Source of the DNA: Microbacterium suwonense
GTDB taxonomy: Bacteria; Actinomycetota; Actinomycetes; Actinomycetales; Microbacteriaceae
Direction: 5' to 3'
DNA length: 64,000 nucleotides
NCBI RefSeq assembly: GCF_030296555.1
Contig: NZ_AP027728.1
Span: 682,001-746,000, forward strand
In this document: one piece after another, positions 17,885-26,681 of the stretch
Layout of the letters: each line of letters begins with the position of its first letter
Position numbering within the stretch: position 1 is the first letter of the stretch
Translations under genes and position numbers: made by a program
The notes under the pieces: generated by a model
The model's input: the letters and a program-made list of their open reading frames with translations, nothing else
What the model was told of the DNA's origin: nothing
The model's database searches: none

Positions 17885-19068
17885 ATGCGAGTCGACATCA
17901 TCACCAAGGAGTACCCGCCGGAGATCTACGGTGGTGCGGGCGTGCACGTCGCGGAACTCGTCGCTGCGCTCCGGCAGAGCATCGACGTACAGGTGCGTGC
18001 GTTCGGTGCCGACCGTGACGAGACGGGCACGCATTCCTATCGCACGCCGGCCGAACTGGTGGATGCCAACCCCGCCGTGCAGACGCTCGGAACGGATCTC
18101 GCGATGGTGAGCGACATTGCGGGAGCGGATGTCGTGCACAGTCACACCTGGTACGCGAACTTCACAGGCCATCTCGCGTCGCAGCTGCACGGCATTCCGC
18201 ATGTGCTCACCGCGCACAGCCTGGAGCCGCTGCGGCCGTGGAAGGCCGAGCAGCTCGGCGGTGGGTACGCGGTCTCCAGCGGCATCGAGCGACTCGCCTA
18301 CGAGAACGCGGCCGCGATCGTCGCCGTCAGCGCCGGGATGCGTCATGACATCCTGCGCAGCTATCCCCAAGTGGATCCCGAGCGGGTGCGCGTGATCCAC
18401 AACGGCATCGACGTGGAGCGGTGGCGACCGGTGCAGAACCCGGAGTTCCTGCAGAGCATCGGCATGGATCCGGCGCGACCCTCGGTGGTCTTCGTCGGCC
18501 GGATCACCCGGCAGAAGGGGCTGCCCTATCTGCTGCGGGCGGCGCAGCTGCTACCCCCGACGTACAGTTGGTGCTGTGCGCCGGCGCACCCGATACGCCC
18601 GAGATCATGGCGGAGGTGCAGGAGCTCGTGCGTCTGCTGCAGCAGACGAGGCAGGGCGTCATCTGGATCGAGCGGATGCTGCCGCGCGACGAGCTCTCGG
18701 CCATTCTCACCGCTGCAACCACCTTCGTGTGCCCGTCGGTGTACGAGCCGCTCGGCATCGTCAACCTTGAAGCGATGGCCTGCGGTGCGGCCGTGGTGGG
18801 CACGCGCACCGGCGGCATCCCCGAGGTCGTCGACGATGGCGTGACCGGACGGATCGTGCCCATCGACCAGCTGCAGGACGGCACGGGGACACCGGTCGAC
18901 CCCGAGCAGTTCGTCGCCGACCTGGCCGCGGGGCTCACCGAGGTGACCGGCGATCCCGCGCGCGCTGCCGAGTACGGGGCGGCGGGACGCGAGCGCGCTC
19001 GCAGGGATTTCAGCTGGGCGGCGATCGCCGACACCACGCGCGCGCTCTACGAGGAGCTCACCGCGTAG
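17885..19068 (+). CDS. glgA: Glycogen synthase GlgA, corynebacterial type (apparent frameshift)
   Basis: GT-B glycosyltransferase, about 394 residues after repair, transferring glucose from ADP-glucose (or, in related GlgM enzymes, making maltose-1-phosphate). N-terminal RVDIITKEYPPEIYGGAGVH, then VHSHTWYANF, FVGRITRQKG and the C-terminal ExxE-type ICPSVYEPLGIVNLEAMACG region (read as VCPSVYEPLG). The reading frame breaks at the CCCCC run 18554-18558; one extra C joins LLPP to DVQLVLCAGAPDTPEI, and the second frame runs to 19068. ATG at 17885 agrees with the leaderless pattern. Confidence 0.92.
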
Positions 19069-19072
19069 CCGA

Positions 19073-19078
19073 TAGGCT
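19073..19078 (+). promoter_or_regulatory. -10 box, leaderless ABC ATPase (TAGGCT)
   Basis: TAGGCT 7 nt before the ATG at 19086; no ribosome-binding site is present between them. Confidence 0.55.
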
Positions 19079-19085
19079 GGGTGCC

Positions 19086-19868
19086 ATGTCGAGCGCCCTG
19101 GAATTCTCCGATGTCGTCGTGCGCCGTGACGGACGCGACATCGTCGATCACGTCACCTGGCAGGTCTCCGACGAGCAGCGCTGGGTCGTGCTCGGACCGA
19201 ACGGTGCGGGCAAGACCACCCTGCTTCAGCTCGCCGACACGCTGATGCACCCCACATCGGGCACCGTCACGATCCTGGGGGAGACGCTGGGGCGCACAGA
19301 CGTCTTCGAGATCCGCCCGCGCATCGGCTTCGCCTCCTCGGCGATGGCCCGCCGCATCCCGCGAGACGAGACCGTGCTGAACACCGTGATGACAGCGGCG
19401 TATTCGGTGCTGGGGCGCTGGAACGAGGACTACGAGGGGATCGATGAGCGTCGCGCACGCCGCGTCCTCGCGGACTGGAAGCTCGAGCACCTCTCCGAAC
19501 GCCTGTTCGGAACGCTCAGCGACGGTGAGCAGAAGCGCGTGCAGATCGCCCGCGCCGTGATGACCGATCCGGAGCTGCTGCTGCTGGACGAGCCGACCGC
19601 GAGCCTGGATCTGGGCTCGCGCGAGGAGCTGCTGCAGCTGCTCAGCGGCTACGCCGCCTCGCCCACCACTCCGGCGATGGTGATGGTGACGCACCACGTC
19701 GAAGAGATCCCGGTCGGCTTCACGCATGTGCTGCTGCTGCGTGAAGGCAGGGCGATCGCCGCCGGTCCGATCGCGCAGACCCTCACGGCCGAGGCGCTCA
19801 CCGAGGCATTCGGGATGCCGATCGAGCTCACGGCGGACAGCGGCCGTTACGCAGCGCGCGCAGCCTGA
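19086..19868 (+). CDS. Orphan ABC transporter ATP-binding protein
   Basis: A 260-residue single ABC domain: Walker A GPNGAGKTT (39-47), Q-loop region IGFASSA, signature LSDGEQKRVQIARA (S-D-G replaces S-G-G), Walker B LLLDEPTASLD and H-loop VTHHVEE. It resembles the YlmA-type orphan ATPases, and no permease gene is adjacent. It probably has a soluble or unlinked partner. Leaderless start. Confidence 0.85.
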   Translation: MSSALEFSDVVVRRDGRDIVDHVTWQVSDEQRWVVLGPNGAGKTTLLQLADTLMHPTSGTVTILGETLGRTDVFEIRPRIGFASSAMARRIPRDETVLNTVMTAAYSVLGRWNEDYEGIDERRARRVLADWKLEHLSERLFGTLSDGEQKRVQIARAVMTDPELLLLDEPTASLDLGSREELLQLLSGYAASPTTPAMVMVTHHVEEIPVGFTHVLLLREGRAIAAGPIAQTLTAEALTEAFGMPIELTADSGRYAARAA

Positions 19869-19873
19869 TCTGC

Positions 19874-19879
19874 TAGAGT
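19874..19879 (+). promoter_or_regulatory. -10 box of rpmE2 (TAGAGT)
   Basis: TAGAGT downstream of the ABC ATPase stop, about 7 nt before the structured leader begins. -35 not convincing. Confidence 0.35.
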
Positions 19880-19951
19880 AGACCCTCGGTGCGTTCGCAC
19901 CGCAGACTTCCCTGTTCCTGGCACAATCCAGGGCACCACGTAAGGAATCCC
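19880..19951 (+). promoter_or_regulatory. Structured leader of rpmE2 (candidate L31 autoregulatory leader)
   Basis: The 72-nt leader can form a perfect hairpin CGGTGCG-TT-CGCACCG (19887-19902) and a second CCTGG-CACAAT-CCAGG (19918-19933), followed by the TAAGGAA ribosome site. L31 autogenous leader RNAs are known from actinobacteria. I have not matched the consensus, so this is a candidate only. Confidence 0.45.
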
Positions 19952-20206
19952 ATGAAGACTGACATCCACCCCGACTACCAGGCGGTCGTTTTCCGTGACC
20001 TCGGCTCGGGAGAGACTTTCCTCACCCGTTCGACCGTCACCAGCGACAAGACCATTGAGCTGGACGGCGTGGAGTACCCCGTGATCGACGTCGAGATCTC
20101 CTCGGCCTCGCACCCGTTCTACACGGGCAAGCAGCGCATCATGGACTCGGCCGGTCGCGTCGAGAAGTTCAACCAGCGCTTCAAGGGCTTCGGCGGCTCG
20201 AAGTAA
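19952..20206 (+). CDS. rpmE2: Ribosomal protein bL31 type B
   Basis: An 84-residue L31 paralogue of the zinc-free (C-minus) type: the paired CxxC motifs are absent and the internal type B extension is present ([27 protein letters not shown]). Start [14 protein letters not shown] is canonical; TAAGGAA lies 6 nt upstream. Earlier in-frame codons lie in the leader. Type B L31 is commonly induced on zinc starvation, but I see no Zur box; the leader hairpins suggest autogenous control instead. Confidence 0.95.
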   Translation: MKTDIHPDYQAVVFRDLGSGETFLTRSTVTSDKTIELDGVEYPVIDVEISSASHPFYTGKQRIMDSAGRVEKFNQRFKGFGGSK

Positions 20207-20218
20207 GCAGCTTCCTCG

Positions 20219-20242
20219 AAGGCCCCGCTTCGGCGGGGCCTT
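20219..20242 (+). terminator. Terminator after rpmE2
   Basis: AAGGCCCCGC-TTCG-GCGGGGCCTT, a perfect 10-bp stem with a TTCG tetraloop, 13 bp after the stop. Confidence 0.9.
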
Positions 20243-20286
20243 CGTCGTGTGCGGGCGTCATGTGCGGGCGCCCTCGGGTCATTGGC

Positions 20287-20589
20287 TCAGACGTCGATGC
20301 GGATGTGATCCCCGTCTATGGCCCAAGGCGGATCGCCCGCGATGGGCGCGGGTGCCGTGCGCTTGGTCATGCGGTCGAGTTCGATCCCTGCCTCGTGGGC
20401 GGTCGGCGAGAACACCGCCTCCAGTCCGCTGGCGTAGCCCCCTGCAAGCCCGCCGCCGGCGACGTACTTCTGCTCGAGTGGCTTCGACGAGTAGAGCATC
20501 ACGAGCCCGATGCCGCCGAGGGTGAGTGGCGTCATGATCAGCAGCGCGACGACGCCCCACCCGAGGATGGTGTCGAAAGGCACGCCCAT
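20287..20589 (-). CDS. Small single-pass membrane protein, unknown function
   Basis: A 100-residue protein with one N-terminal transmembrane helix (residues 7-33, LGWGVVALLIMTPLTLGGIG) and a cytoplasmic tail ending DGDHIRIDV. I do not recognise a family. It lies downstream of, and on the same strand as, the exonuclease gene but has its own TACGGT box 6 nt before the ATG. Confidence 0.7.
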   Translation of the reverse strand: MGVPFDTILGWGVVALLIMTPLTLGGIGLVMLYSSKPLEQKYVAGGGLAGGYASGLEAVFSPTAHEAGIELDRMTKRTAPAPIAGDPPWAIDGDHIRIDV

Positions 20590-20595
20590 GCCTCA

Positions 20596-20601
20596 ACCGT
20601 A
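20596..20601 (-). promoter_or_regulatory. -10 box (TACGGT), leaderless
   Basis: Minus-strand TACGGT, 6 nt before the ATG at 20589. Confidence 0.4.
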
Positions 20602-20606
20602 AGCGG

Positions 20607-21314
20607 TCAGCCCCGGATGGGCCAGCTGCCGTCCAGTCTCTGCGCCGGTTCGAGCCGTCCGACCTTGACGAAGTACTCCGTCAGGCTCTCGGCCTGATCC
20701 CGAGCCCAGCCGATCTGCTGCGTGTGCAGTTCGGCCGCCGTGGGCGGCAGAGCGAACTGCTTCGCGAGCGCCAGTGCCACTCGACCCGCCGCCACGGCAT
20801 CCGCCGACGCTTCATGCGCATCGTCGAGGGGCACTGCATAGTGTTCGGCAACCACGCTCAGCGTCCGCTTACCGGGACGGTAGCGGTCATAGGCCTTGTC
20901 GATGACGAGCGGATCGATCACCGGCTGAGGGTTGATGAGGGGCGGCACACCATGGCGTGCCGCCTCGTGTGCGAGCAGTGAGAAGTCATAGGACGCGTTG
21001 TATGCCACGATCGGCATACCCTGGCTGAGCAGGGTTGAGAGCGCTCGACTCACCTCTGCGACCACTTCGGCGGCGGGCCGGCCGTGAGTGCGGGCGTGCT
21101 CGGTGCTGACGCCGTGCACGGCTGTGGCGCCGTCCGGGATCGGGACGCCGGGATCGGCCAGCCAATCGCGTGCTGCGATCTCGCGCCCGTGCCGATTGAG
21201 CACGCCGACATGCGCGGTGACGATCCGGTCGGTGCCTACGTCGACCCCGGTGGTCTCGAGATCGAACACACCCACACGGGTGAGCCAAGCGGGAAGCGGT
21301 GTCGACGAGGTCAT
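20607..21314 (-). CDS. DnaQ-like 3'-5' exonuclease
   Basis: An RNase T/DnaQ-fold exonuclease of 235 residues. ExoI motif FDLETTGVD (acidic D and E), ExoII YNASYDFSLL, and ExoIII HEASADA give the full DEDDh set (His and Asp present). It resembles Pol III epsilon-type stand-alone exonucleases of actinobacteria, used in DNA or RNA 3'-end trimming. The start at 21314 (MTSSTPLPAWL) is chosen because TACGGT sits exactly 6 nt upstream; another in-frame ATG at 21320 touches that box. Much longer in-frame extensions over 21320-21512 are non-coding. Confidence 0.88.
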   Translation of the reverse strand: MTSSTPLPAWLTRVGVFDLETTGVDVGTDRIVTAHVGVLNRHGREIAARDWLADPGVPIPDGATAVHGVSTEHARTHGRPAAEVVAEVSRALSTLLSQGMPIVAYNASYDFSLLAHEAARHGVPPLINPQPVIDPLVIDKAYDRYRPGKRTLSVVAEHYAVPLDDAHEASADAVAAGRVALALAKQFALPPTAAELHTQQIGWARDQAESLTEYFVKVGRLEPAQRLDGSWPIRG

Positions 21315-21320
21315 GCCCAT

Positions 21321-21326
21321 ACCGTA
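21321..21326 (-). promoter_or_regulatory. -10 box of the exonuclease gene (TACGGT)
   Basis: Minus-strand TACGGT, 6 nt before the ATG at 21314. Confidence 0.45.
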
Positions 21327-21420
21327 AGCCGGACCTCCGACAGCGCCGGGAACGGCCCGCCGAAATCCTCGCGGGGAGGTCTCACGGAGCTGCACCGGCA
21401 CTCCTCCTGCACATCGCCGA

Positions 21421-21435
21421 AGAACGACGAGTTCT
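21421..21435. promoter_or_regulatory. Inverted repeat AGAAC-N5-GTTCT upstream of ssb
   Basis: A perfect 5-bp-arm palindrome 92 bp before the SSB gene. It resembles an SOS box but has 5 rather than 4 central bases, so LexA binding is doubtful. Confidence 0.35.
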
Positions 21436-21526
21436 CCACCGATCGTGGGAAACAGCGACTCCTGTGGGGGAGCGGCTGTGCAGGCTGTACTGACCCGGGC
21501 TGGTCCCGGCAACAGAGGAGCACCAT

Positions 21527-22117
21527 ATGAGCATCACCAACGACACCGTGACGATCGCGGGGAACATCGGAAACGACCCGATCAGGAACGAGACGCGCAG
21601 CGGCAAGCCGGTCGTGAACTTCCGGGTCGGATCGTCGTCCGGCTACTTCGATCAGCGCACCGGAGCGTGGGTCGATAGCGGCACTAATTGGTACGCCGTC
21701 GCCGCCTACGGCAGGCTGGCAGAGCACGCCAAGGCATCGCTGCAGCGCGGCCATGCGGTCATCGTCTCGGGCCGGCTCAAAGTCAGGGAGTGGGAGGCCA
21801 ACGGCAAGAAGGGCGTCGACGTCGAGATCGTCGCCGACGCGATCGGGCACGACCTGAACTGGGGCACGAGCGCGTTCGTGCGCCGACCCCGCACGACGAA
21901 TGCGGAGGCCCCGTCTGCCAGGTCGGCGAACAGCACCGACGAGTTGGATGGCGCGGATCCGACTCTCGACGAGCCGACCGCCGAGGAGAAGGACGCCTGG
22001 GACACCGGCGGACTGCAAGGGGTGACCGAGACGGATGTCGATGGAGGCGCCTTCCCGGAAGGCGACGCATCCGGGACCGAGGACGCCACTGCGAACGAGG
22101 AGCTCTCATACGCGTGA
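21527..22117 (+). CDS. Single-stranded DNA-binding protein (paralogue without the canonical C-terminal tip)
   Basis: A 196-residue SSB with an intact N-terminal OB fold (residues 1-115: VTIAGNIGNDP, NWYAVAAYGRLAEHA, VIVSGRLKVREWE). The C-terminal 75 residues are acidic, but the end reads EELSYA instead of the usual DDxPF tip that recruits SSB partners. It is therefore probably a secondary SSB, such as those used in competence, recombination or stress, rather than the replicative one, which normally lies next to rpsF/rpsR (not here). GAGGAG 5 nt before the ATG. The 206-bp gap upstream holds one inverted repeat. Confidence 0.88.
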   Translation: MSITNDTVTIAGNIGNDPIRNETRSGKPVVNFRVGSSSGYFDQRTGAWVDSGTNWYAVAAYGRLAEHAKASLQRGHAVIVSGRLKVREWEANGKKGVDVEIVADAIGHDLNWGTSAFVRRPRTTNAEAPSARSANSTDELDGADPTLDEPTAEEKDAWDTGGLQGVTETDVDGGAFPEGDASGTEDATANEELSYA

Positions 22118-22162
22118 GCGGGTGGTTCCGGGCGGGGGCGGAGATCACTCCACGGCTGCGCT

Positions 22163-22168
22163 TAGACT
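22163..22168 (+). promoter_or_regulatory. -10 box, leaderless lipoprotein gene (TAGACT)
   Basis: TAGACT, 7 nt before the GTG at 22176. Confidence 0.45.
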
Positions 22169-22175
22169 GCTGAGC

Positions 22176-22703
22176 GTGCCTCGAGGGTCCTCCGTCTCCG
22201 TCTCCGTGTTCGTCTCCCGTATCCGCGCGTACGGACTGGTCTGCGGCATCCTCGCTTGCACCGTGCTGCTGGCCTCCTGCACCGGGCCATCCGAGCAGAA
22301 GCCTCCCGCGCCGGTGGACACCTCCGTCGCCGCGGAGCCGACGGCATCCCCCGAGCCGAGCGCCGCACCCACTCTCGATCCCGACGGCACAGCGGCCGAC
22401 AATCTGCCGCTGTTCACCGCGGTGACGCGGCGGGTGCACGCATCCGATGATCGCGGCCACGGCCGCGCCTACATCGATGCACTCGTCGACGCCGGATTCG
22501 TGAAGGAGCGGATGCAGGTCACCTCCGATCTGACGACCGTGGGCAGGGCGGCGGAGAGCATCCAGTTCTCGGTCGCCTGGGGTGACGAGGAGTGCCTGAT
22601 CGGCCAGGTGGGCCCCTCGACGGGAGACCCCGTCACCGAGGTCATGCCGCAGTTGGCCGAGGGGCGCTGCCTGGTGGGGGAGACGCGCGCGATCGATTGG
22701 TGA
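22176..22703 (+). CDS. Putative lipoprotein (DUF6993-like)
   Basis: A 175-residue secreted protein. The signal peptide ends in lipobox LLAS-C (about residue 33), preceded by a hydrophobic core (GLVCGILACTVLLASC). A Pro/Ala/Glu-rich linker follows, then a globular domain (NLPLFTAVTRRVH to CLVGETRAIDW) with two cysteines that could form a disulfide. I believe this matches the actinobacterial DUF6993 family, whose role is unknown. GTG start supported by the -10 box; upstream in-frame codons overlap ssb. Confidence 0.75.
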   Translation: MPRGSSVSVSVFVSRIRAYGLVCGILACTVLLASCTGPSEQKPPAPVDTSVAAEPTASPEPSAAPTLDPDGTAADNLPLFTAVTRRVHASDDRGHGRAYIDALVDAGFVKERMQVTSDLTTVGRAAESIQFSVAWGDEECLIGQVGPSTGDPVTEVMPQLAEGRCLVGETRAIDW

Positions 22704-22757
22704 GGGGGCGACCGGAGCGTGCCGGCCGGCCGCGCTGAGAGCGGCGCAGAAGGCGGG

Positions 22758-22763
22758 TAGGCT
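22758..22763 (+). promoter_or_regulatory. -10 box of ettA (TAGGCT)
   Basis: TAGGCT 56 nt before the ettA GTG; leader carries GAAGGAG. Confidence 0.4.
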
Positions 22764-22819
22764 GGTGTGTCGGCTCCCCGGAGCCGCCGTACGCCCGCTG
22801 ACTGAAGGAGAACTGCTTC

Positions 22820-24498
<1,679 letters not shown>

Positions 24499-24499
<1 letters not shown>

Positions 24500-25014
24500 T
24501 GCAGACGAGCGGAGCTGCCGAGCCCCTCGAGCACATCGGCGAGGACGGGCGTCTGCACATCCCCATCCAGCTGCGATGGGGTGACCTAGATGCCTTCAAC
24601 CACGTCAACAACACCGCGATGCTCAAGCTGCTCGAAGAGGCGCGCGTCCGCGCGTTCTGGAAGCCGGCACCGGGGGAGTCTGCGCCGCCCACCGCTGTGC
24701 TCGACTCCGGTGTGTCGTTCGGGATGCTGACGCTGATCGCCCGTCAGGAGATCGAGTACCTTGCACCGGTGCCGTATCAGCGGCATCCGCTGGACATCCA
24801 GATGTGGTTCGGCAAGCTCGGGGGCTCGAGCATCGAGGTCTGCTACGAGGTGCGCAGCGACCCGGCGGTCGAGCAGCACGCGCTCTATGCGCGCGCGACC
24901 ACGGTCGTCGTGCTGGTCGATGCCGCGTCAGGGAATCCTGTGCGGCTGACACCTGAGATGCGCGCAGCCTGGGAGCCGCTGATCGGCGAGCCACTGGAGT
25001 ACCGGCGGCGCTGA
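24499..25014 (+). CDS. Acyl-CoA thioesterase, 4HBT hotdog fold
   Basis: A 171-residue single hotdog-domain thioesterase. The family signature RWGDLDAFNHVNNTAMLKLLEEAR contains the catalytic Asp (D31). GTG start overlapping the ettA stop by one base, so it is in the ettA operon. Substrate chain length cannot be predicted. Convergent with tesB; both genes encode thioesterases of different fold architecture. Confidence 0.85.
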
Positions 25015-25057
25015 CCCCGGGGCCGACCGCAGTGGCCGCAGCGACGGGCCGAGGTGG

Positions 25058-25942
25058 TCAAGCCGAGGGAACGCGCACCATGATCTCCTGCGCCACCGTC
25101 GCCAGCAGCGCGCCGTCGCGGCTGTAGATCCGGCCCTGTGCGAGTCCCCGTCCTCCGCGAGCGTTGGGGGACTGCTGCACGTACAGCATCCACTCGTCCA
25201 CGCGCCCGAAGCGGTGCCACCACATCGCATGGTCGAGGCTGGCCACCTTCAGACCCGGCGTCTGCCAGGTGATGCCGTGCCGGCGCAGGATCGACTCCTG
25301 GATGGTCATGTCGCTGAGATAGGCGAGGGCGGCTCTGTGCAGCCGTGGGGAGTCGGGCAGTGGTGCGCGCATCCGCATCCACACGGCCTGTCGGGGCACG
25401 CGCTCTCCGGCGACCTCGACGAACAGCGGACCGGTGATGTGTCGGATGTCAGCCGGGCGCTCGGCGAGCAGACGCCCGGTGACCGGATGCAGGGTGCCGA
25501 TCAGCTCGTCGTCGGAAGGCAGCGACTCCGGATCCGGGAGGCCCTCGGGGATCGGCTCGGCGTGCTCCAGCCCCGGATCCTCGTCTTGGAACGAGGAGAT
25601 CATCGAGAAGATCGGCACACCGCCCTGATACGCCTGCGAGCGGCGGGTGGAGAACGACCGGCCGTCATGGATGCGATCGACGGCGAAGGTGATCCCCTGG
25701 GAGGCGTCTCCCGGCCGCAGGAAGTAGCCGTGCATGGAGTGCACGACACGGTCCTCGGGCAGTGTGCGCTCCGCGGCGACCAGCGACTGGGCGAGTACCT
25801 GGCCGCCGTACACGCGCCCGGTGGGCATCGAATGCGAGACGCCGGTGAAGATGTCCTCGGTGGTGCGCGCCTCCGAGGCGTCGAGGTCGAGCACCTCCAG
25901 CAGGTTGCGGATCGATCGGCTGGCGTTCTCGTCGGCGTTCAC
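25058..25942 (-). CDS. tesB: Acyl-CoA thioesterase II (TesB)
   Basis: A 294-residue double-hotdog thioesterase hydrolysing medium- and long-chain acyl-CoA. N-terminal RVYGGQVLAQSLVAA, HSMHGYFLRPGD, and C-terminal SLDHAMWWHRFGRVDEWMLY with the conserved Asp, then GLAQGRIYSRDGALLATVAQ. The GTG start at 25942 has TAAACT 6 nt upstream; this -10 box overlaps the one for the divergent gene at 25961. Confidence 0.93.
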   Translation of the reverse strand: MNADENASRSIRNLLEVLDLDASEARTTEDIFTGVSHSMPTGRVYGGQVLAQSLVAAERTLPEDRVVHSMHGYFLRPGDASQGITFAVDRIHDGRSFSTRRSQAYQGGVPIFSMISSFQDEDPGLEHAEPIPEGLPDPESLPSDDELIGTLHPVTGRLLAERPADIRHITGPLFVEVAGERVPRQAVWMRMRAPLPDSPRLHRAALAYLSDMTIQESILRRHGITWQTPGLKVASLDHAMWWHRFGRVDEWMLYVQQSPNARGGRGLAQGRIYSRDGALLATVAQEIMVRVPSA

Positions 25943-25947
25943 AGGGC

Positions 25948-25954
25948 TAGTTTA
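25948..25954. promoter_or_regulatory. Overlapping bidirectional -10 element (TAGTTTA)
   Basis: TAGTTT (25948-25953, plus) is 7 nt before the ATG at 25961; TAAACT (25954-25949, minus) is 6 nt before the GTG at 25942. One 7-bp element appears to serve both leaderless genes. Confidence 0.55.
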
Positions 25955-25960
25955 GAAGAG

Positions 25961-26656
25961 ATGACCAGACCACTCGTTCTCGCCGACGCGGAGACCGCGC
26001 GCGACGTGCTGACCTTCTCGGGACGCGCCGCACAGGCCGGCGCCGACGGGGTGCGCATCCAGGCATCCGACGGAGTGCTCGTGCTCACCTCCGCCGCTCT
26101 CGCACCGCAGAGCCTGTTCGATCAGACCCCCACCATCCTCGCGATGCGGATCGTGCGCGCCGACCCCGAGCTGAGCTGCGATCTCGTCGTGGATGAGCTC
26201 ACCGCCGGCGACGTGCCCGCCGAGCTGCTGCTGCCCGACACCGCACGCGCCCCTGCCTGGGCCGGAGTGGCACCTCCACGCGGCGGCTGGCAGCAGGTGG
26301 GCGTGCTGCCCGCCACGATCGTCGCCGACCGCGCGCAGTGGGGCATCTCCGCCGTCGCGCACGGCAGCCCGGACGGTGCCGGAGAGGATGCCGTCCGCGC
26401 CCTGCGCGCGCGAATCTGGGGCGAGGCGGACGAAGACCTGCAAGGCCTGCCACGCGGGGTGGCGTTCGCCGCTCATGCGTTCGGCTTCCTCGGTTCGGCC
26501 GGACCCGCCGGGCAGGTCATCGCCGCCGAGCAGGTGCGTGTCACCGAGTCCGGCCGGTGGACGCGCCTGGCCTTCTCCCGCGGGCACGTGCTCAGCCGGG
26601 GGCCGGCCGTGCGAGGACTCACCGCGGTGCGGCAGACCGGCCCCTCCGCCGGCTGA
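25961..26656 (+). CDS. Conserved-looking protein of unknown function
   Basis: A 231-residue soluble protein without recognisable motifs. Residues 1-95 look like a compact alpha/beta domain (VLTFSGRAAQAGADGVRIQA, MRIVRADPEL). The C-terminal half contains GGWQQVGVLPATIVADRAQW and SGRWTRLAFSRGHVLSR. Codon bias matches the neighbours, and the promoter box and GAAGAG before the ATG support it as a real gene. No family recognised; the divergent neighbour is tesB. Confidence 0.65.
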   Translation: MTRPLVLADAETARDVLTFSGRAAQAGADGVRIQASDGVLVLTSAALAPQSLFDQTPTILAMRIVRADPELSCDLVVDELTAGDVPAELLLPDTARAPAWAGVAPPRGGWQQVGVLPATIVADRAQWGISAVAHGSPDGAGEDAVRALRARIWGEADEDLQGLPRGVAFAAHAFGFLGSAGPAGQVIAAEQVRVTESGRWTRLAFSRGHVLSRGPAVRGLTAVRQTGPSAG

Positions 26657-26681
26657 AGCGGGCCCGGCGCACGGCAACAGC

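Noticed and set aside
21421..21435. LexA/SOS box before ssb
   Set aside because: The palindrome has 5 central bases; the actinobacterial LexA site has GAAC-N4-GTTC.
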